64,000 nt of DNA from positions 1-64,000 of the forward strand of contig NZ_QQAR01000020.1 in assembly GCF_003350375.1 (NCBI RefSeq), read 5' to 3'. Of this stretch, positions 62,703 to 64,000 are shown one piece after another. Position numbers and translations under genes: made by a program. The DNA is from Flavobacterium sp. AG291 (GTDB lineage: Bacteria; Bacteroidota; Bacteroidia; Flavobacteriales; Flavobacteriaceae). The first letter of the stretch is position 1. Each line of letters opens with the position of its first letter. The notes beneath the pieces are model-generated. The model did no database searches. It was not told the DNA's origin and worked only from the letters and a program-made list of their open reading frames with translations.

Positions 62703-63368
62703 ATGCAGGTAAATATTGAGCCTTCCTGGAATGCAGTTTTAAAAGATGAATTTGAAAAACCATATTTTAAGAATCTGACTGATTTTGTAAAGAACGAGTA
62801 TTCGCAAAATACATGTTATCCCCCCGGGAAAAAGATATTTTCTGCATTCGACCATTGTCCTTTTGATAAGGCTAAAGTTGTTATTATTGGTCAGGATCCG
62901 TATCACGGCCCCGGACAGGCTAATGGATTGTGCTTTTCGGTAAGTGATGGAATCCCATTTCCGCCTTCATTGCAAAATATCTTCAGGGAAATCCAGAATG
63001 ATTTAGGTAAGCCTTTTCCTGGCAGCGGCAATTTGGAGCGGTGGGCTGACCAAGGTGTGCTATTACTTAATGCTGTACTTACAGTACGTCAGGGTGAAGC
63101 AAACAGTCATCAGGGTAAAGGCTGGGAAGCGTTTACGGACGCTGTGATTCAAAAAGTTTCTGATGAAAAAAGCGATGTAGTATTTATGCTATGGGGAGGT
63201 TTTGCTAAGAAAAAAGGAGCACGTGTAGATAAACTGAAGCATTTAGTGTTGGAGACAGGTCACCCATCACCTTTAAGTGCTAACAAAGGGCATTGGTTCG
63301 GGAATAAACATTTTAGTAAAACTAATGAGTTTTTGTCTCAAAAGGGGAAGCAGGAAATAGTTTGGTAA
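62703..63368 (+). CDS. ung: Uracil-DNA glycosylase
   Basis: 221 residues from ATG 62703, family 1 length. Active-site motif GQDPYHGPGQANGLCFSV with catalytic Asp65, and the minor-groove loop HPSPLSANKGHW near the C-terminus. It removes uracil from DNA. The upstream TTG (62685) would add six residues and is less likely. It is convergent with the next gene, with no gap between the two stops and no visible terminator. Confidence 0.96.
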   Translation: MQVNIEPSWNAVLKDEFEKPYFKNLTDFVKNEYSQNTCYPPGKKIFSAFDHCPFDKAKVVIIGQDPYHGPGQANGLCFSVSDGIPFPPSLQNIFREIQNDLGKPFPGSGNLERWADQGVLLLNAVLTVRQGEANSHQGKGWEAFTDAVIQKVSDEKSDVVFMLWGGFAKKKGARVDKLKHLVLETGHPSPLSANKGHWFGNKHFSKTNEFLSQKGKQEIVW

Positions 63369-64000
63369 TTAATTAAAAGTCAGTGCTCCTAAAATTTCCT
63401 CACTCATAAATCTACCACCCGGATAAGTAGCCGTATAATCAAGATTTAGCCATATCTGGCCTCGTTCATCAATGTGGTAATGTATCTCTTTGCCGCGGCT
63501 TTCTTCAACAAAAAGAACTTCTTTTATCAGATAGTTGGCTGTTTCAAGGTCGGCCTTGTTGCCAATCAGCATTTCGGGGTACAAATGGCCTCCTGTGTGA
63601 ATTATTCGCGGTGTTCCACCTACAGCTCTGATAGCTGCTGACATTAATATAGCATGATCGTCACAATCTCCGGAAAAGTGCTGGATAGATTCTGAAGCAA
63701 AAGCAATGTATTCCTTTCCTTTCGGATCGTCTACATAGTTCCATCTGTTTCGAATCTCTTTAAATACTGCAAAACACTGTATCATACGTCTTTGTTTCCT
63801 GTATCCTTTCACATCCCGAAAATACTTGGTTGTAGCCATAAGGGCAAAATTCCTTACTTTAGGATTAGCGTAGTCTACAGCATCAATAATCTTTGACTTA
63901 TTAGGGAATGGTAATAGTTTAGATATAATGATGTCTTGCGGGTTAGCATCATCTGCCATAGTATAAACCATTGAACGATAGTCTTCAAAAACGGCATTGA
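63369..64000 (-). CDS. Transglutaminase-like protein, N-terminus outside the window
   Basis: The frame stays open to the last base (upstream codons read NAVFEDYRS before the ATG at 63971), so at least part of the N-terminus is missing. The visible part has a transglutaminase/protease-like core: FSGDCDDHAILMSAAIRAVGG with the nucleophile-type Cys, RIIHTGGHLYPEMLIG with His, and IWLNLDYTATYPGGRF with the Asp. The substrate is unknown; it may act as a peptidase or amidase of the cell envelope. Confidence 0.8.
   Translation of the reverse strand, partial: NAVFEDYRSMVYTMADDANPQDIIISKLLPFPNKSKIIDAVDYANPKVRNFALMATTKYFRDVKGYRKQRRMIQCFAVFKEIRNRWNYVDDPKGKEYIAFASESIQHFSGDCDDHAILMSAAIRAVGGTPRIIHTGGHLYPEMLIGNKADLETANYLIKEVLFVEESRGKEIHYHIDERGQIWLNLDYTATYPGGRFMSEEILGALTFN

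Noticed and set aside
1..64000. tRNA or rRNA genes, insertion sequences, prophage or plasmid functions
   Set aside because: None were recognised on reading either strand; no transposase, integrase or structural RNA signature was seen, although short RNAs could be missed without a covariance search.

Overview
The window is AT-rich chromosomal DNA from a member of the Bacteroidota, most likely a Flavobacterium-like member of the Flavobacteriaceae. The signs are: five type IX secretion (T9SS) cargo proteins with type A or type B C-terminal sorting domains; the T9SS response regulator PorX; a PorP/SprF-like partner protein; the fused LpxC-FabZ lipid A enzyme; and -7 promoter elements of the TAnnTTTG type instead of E. 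coli-like promoters. Shine-Dalgarno sequences are weak or absent, so starts were chosen from signal peptides, family lengths and spacing to neighbours. I see no rRNA, tRNA, IS element, prophage or CRISPR array. Both ends cut through genes (an adhesin at the left, a transglutaminase-like protein at the right).

Layout. 1-6.6 kb: a surface module of a 264-bp tandem-repeat adhesin, a PorP/SprF-like partner and an OmpA-family protein. 6.8-14.7 kb: two large T9SS type A exoproteins (a GH87-like beta-helix enzyme and a beta-propeller-like protein) around a membrane-anchored TPR/HTH regulator. 15.0-19.4 kb: a sulfide/persulfide oxidation and sulfur transport cluster (rhodanese, persulfide dioxygenase-rhodanese fusion, TSUP permease, Crp/Fnr regulator, two half-size YeeE/YedE transporters) with three copies of a palindromic operator, core GTAAC-N4-GTTAC. 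19.5-25.5 kb: small RNA-binding or cold-shock-like proteins, a YegP-like protein, then porX-tsaE-ald-TSUP. 25.6-33.1 kb: an HD hydrolase and the lipid A operon lpxD-lpxC/fabZ-lpxA, then efp, a second lpxD-like gene, an NTF2-like gene and sucD.

33.2-45.2 kb: mixed housekeeping genes (DUF892 ferritin-like, deoxyinosine glycosylase, TerC, murQ, ZIP transporter, rRNA methyltransferase, S9 peptidase, PLP-dependent methionine gamma-lyase-like enzyme), plus an unlisted 36-residue basic small ORF at 34.6 kb with its own terminator. 45.4-64 kb: an Lrp regulator divergent from the PLP enzyme, carboxylesterase, lpdA, pabB-like, tilS, dsbD-like, an LpxH-like phosphatase, aroC, two tandem T9SS cargo genes, mutS2, ung and a transglutaminase-like gene.

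The most notable signals are the shared operator of the sulfur cluster next to a cysteine-containing Crp-family regulator, the terminator-associated small ORF, the mosaic exchange of repeat blocks in the adhesin gene, and a perfect 13-bp inverted repeat between the adhesin and its SprF-like partner. All functional names come from reading the protein sequences; no database search was run.
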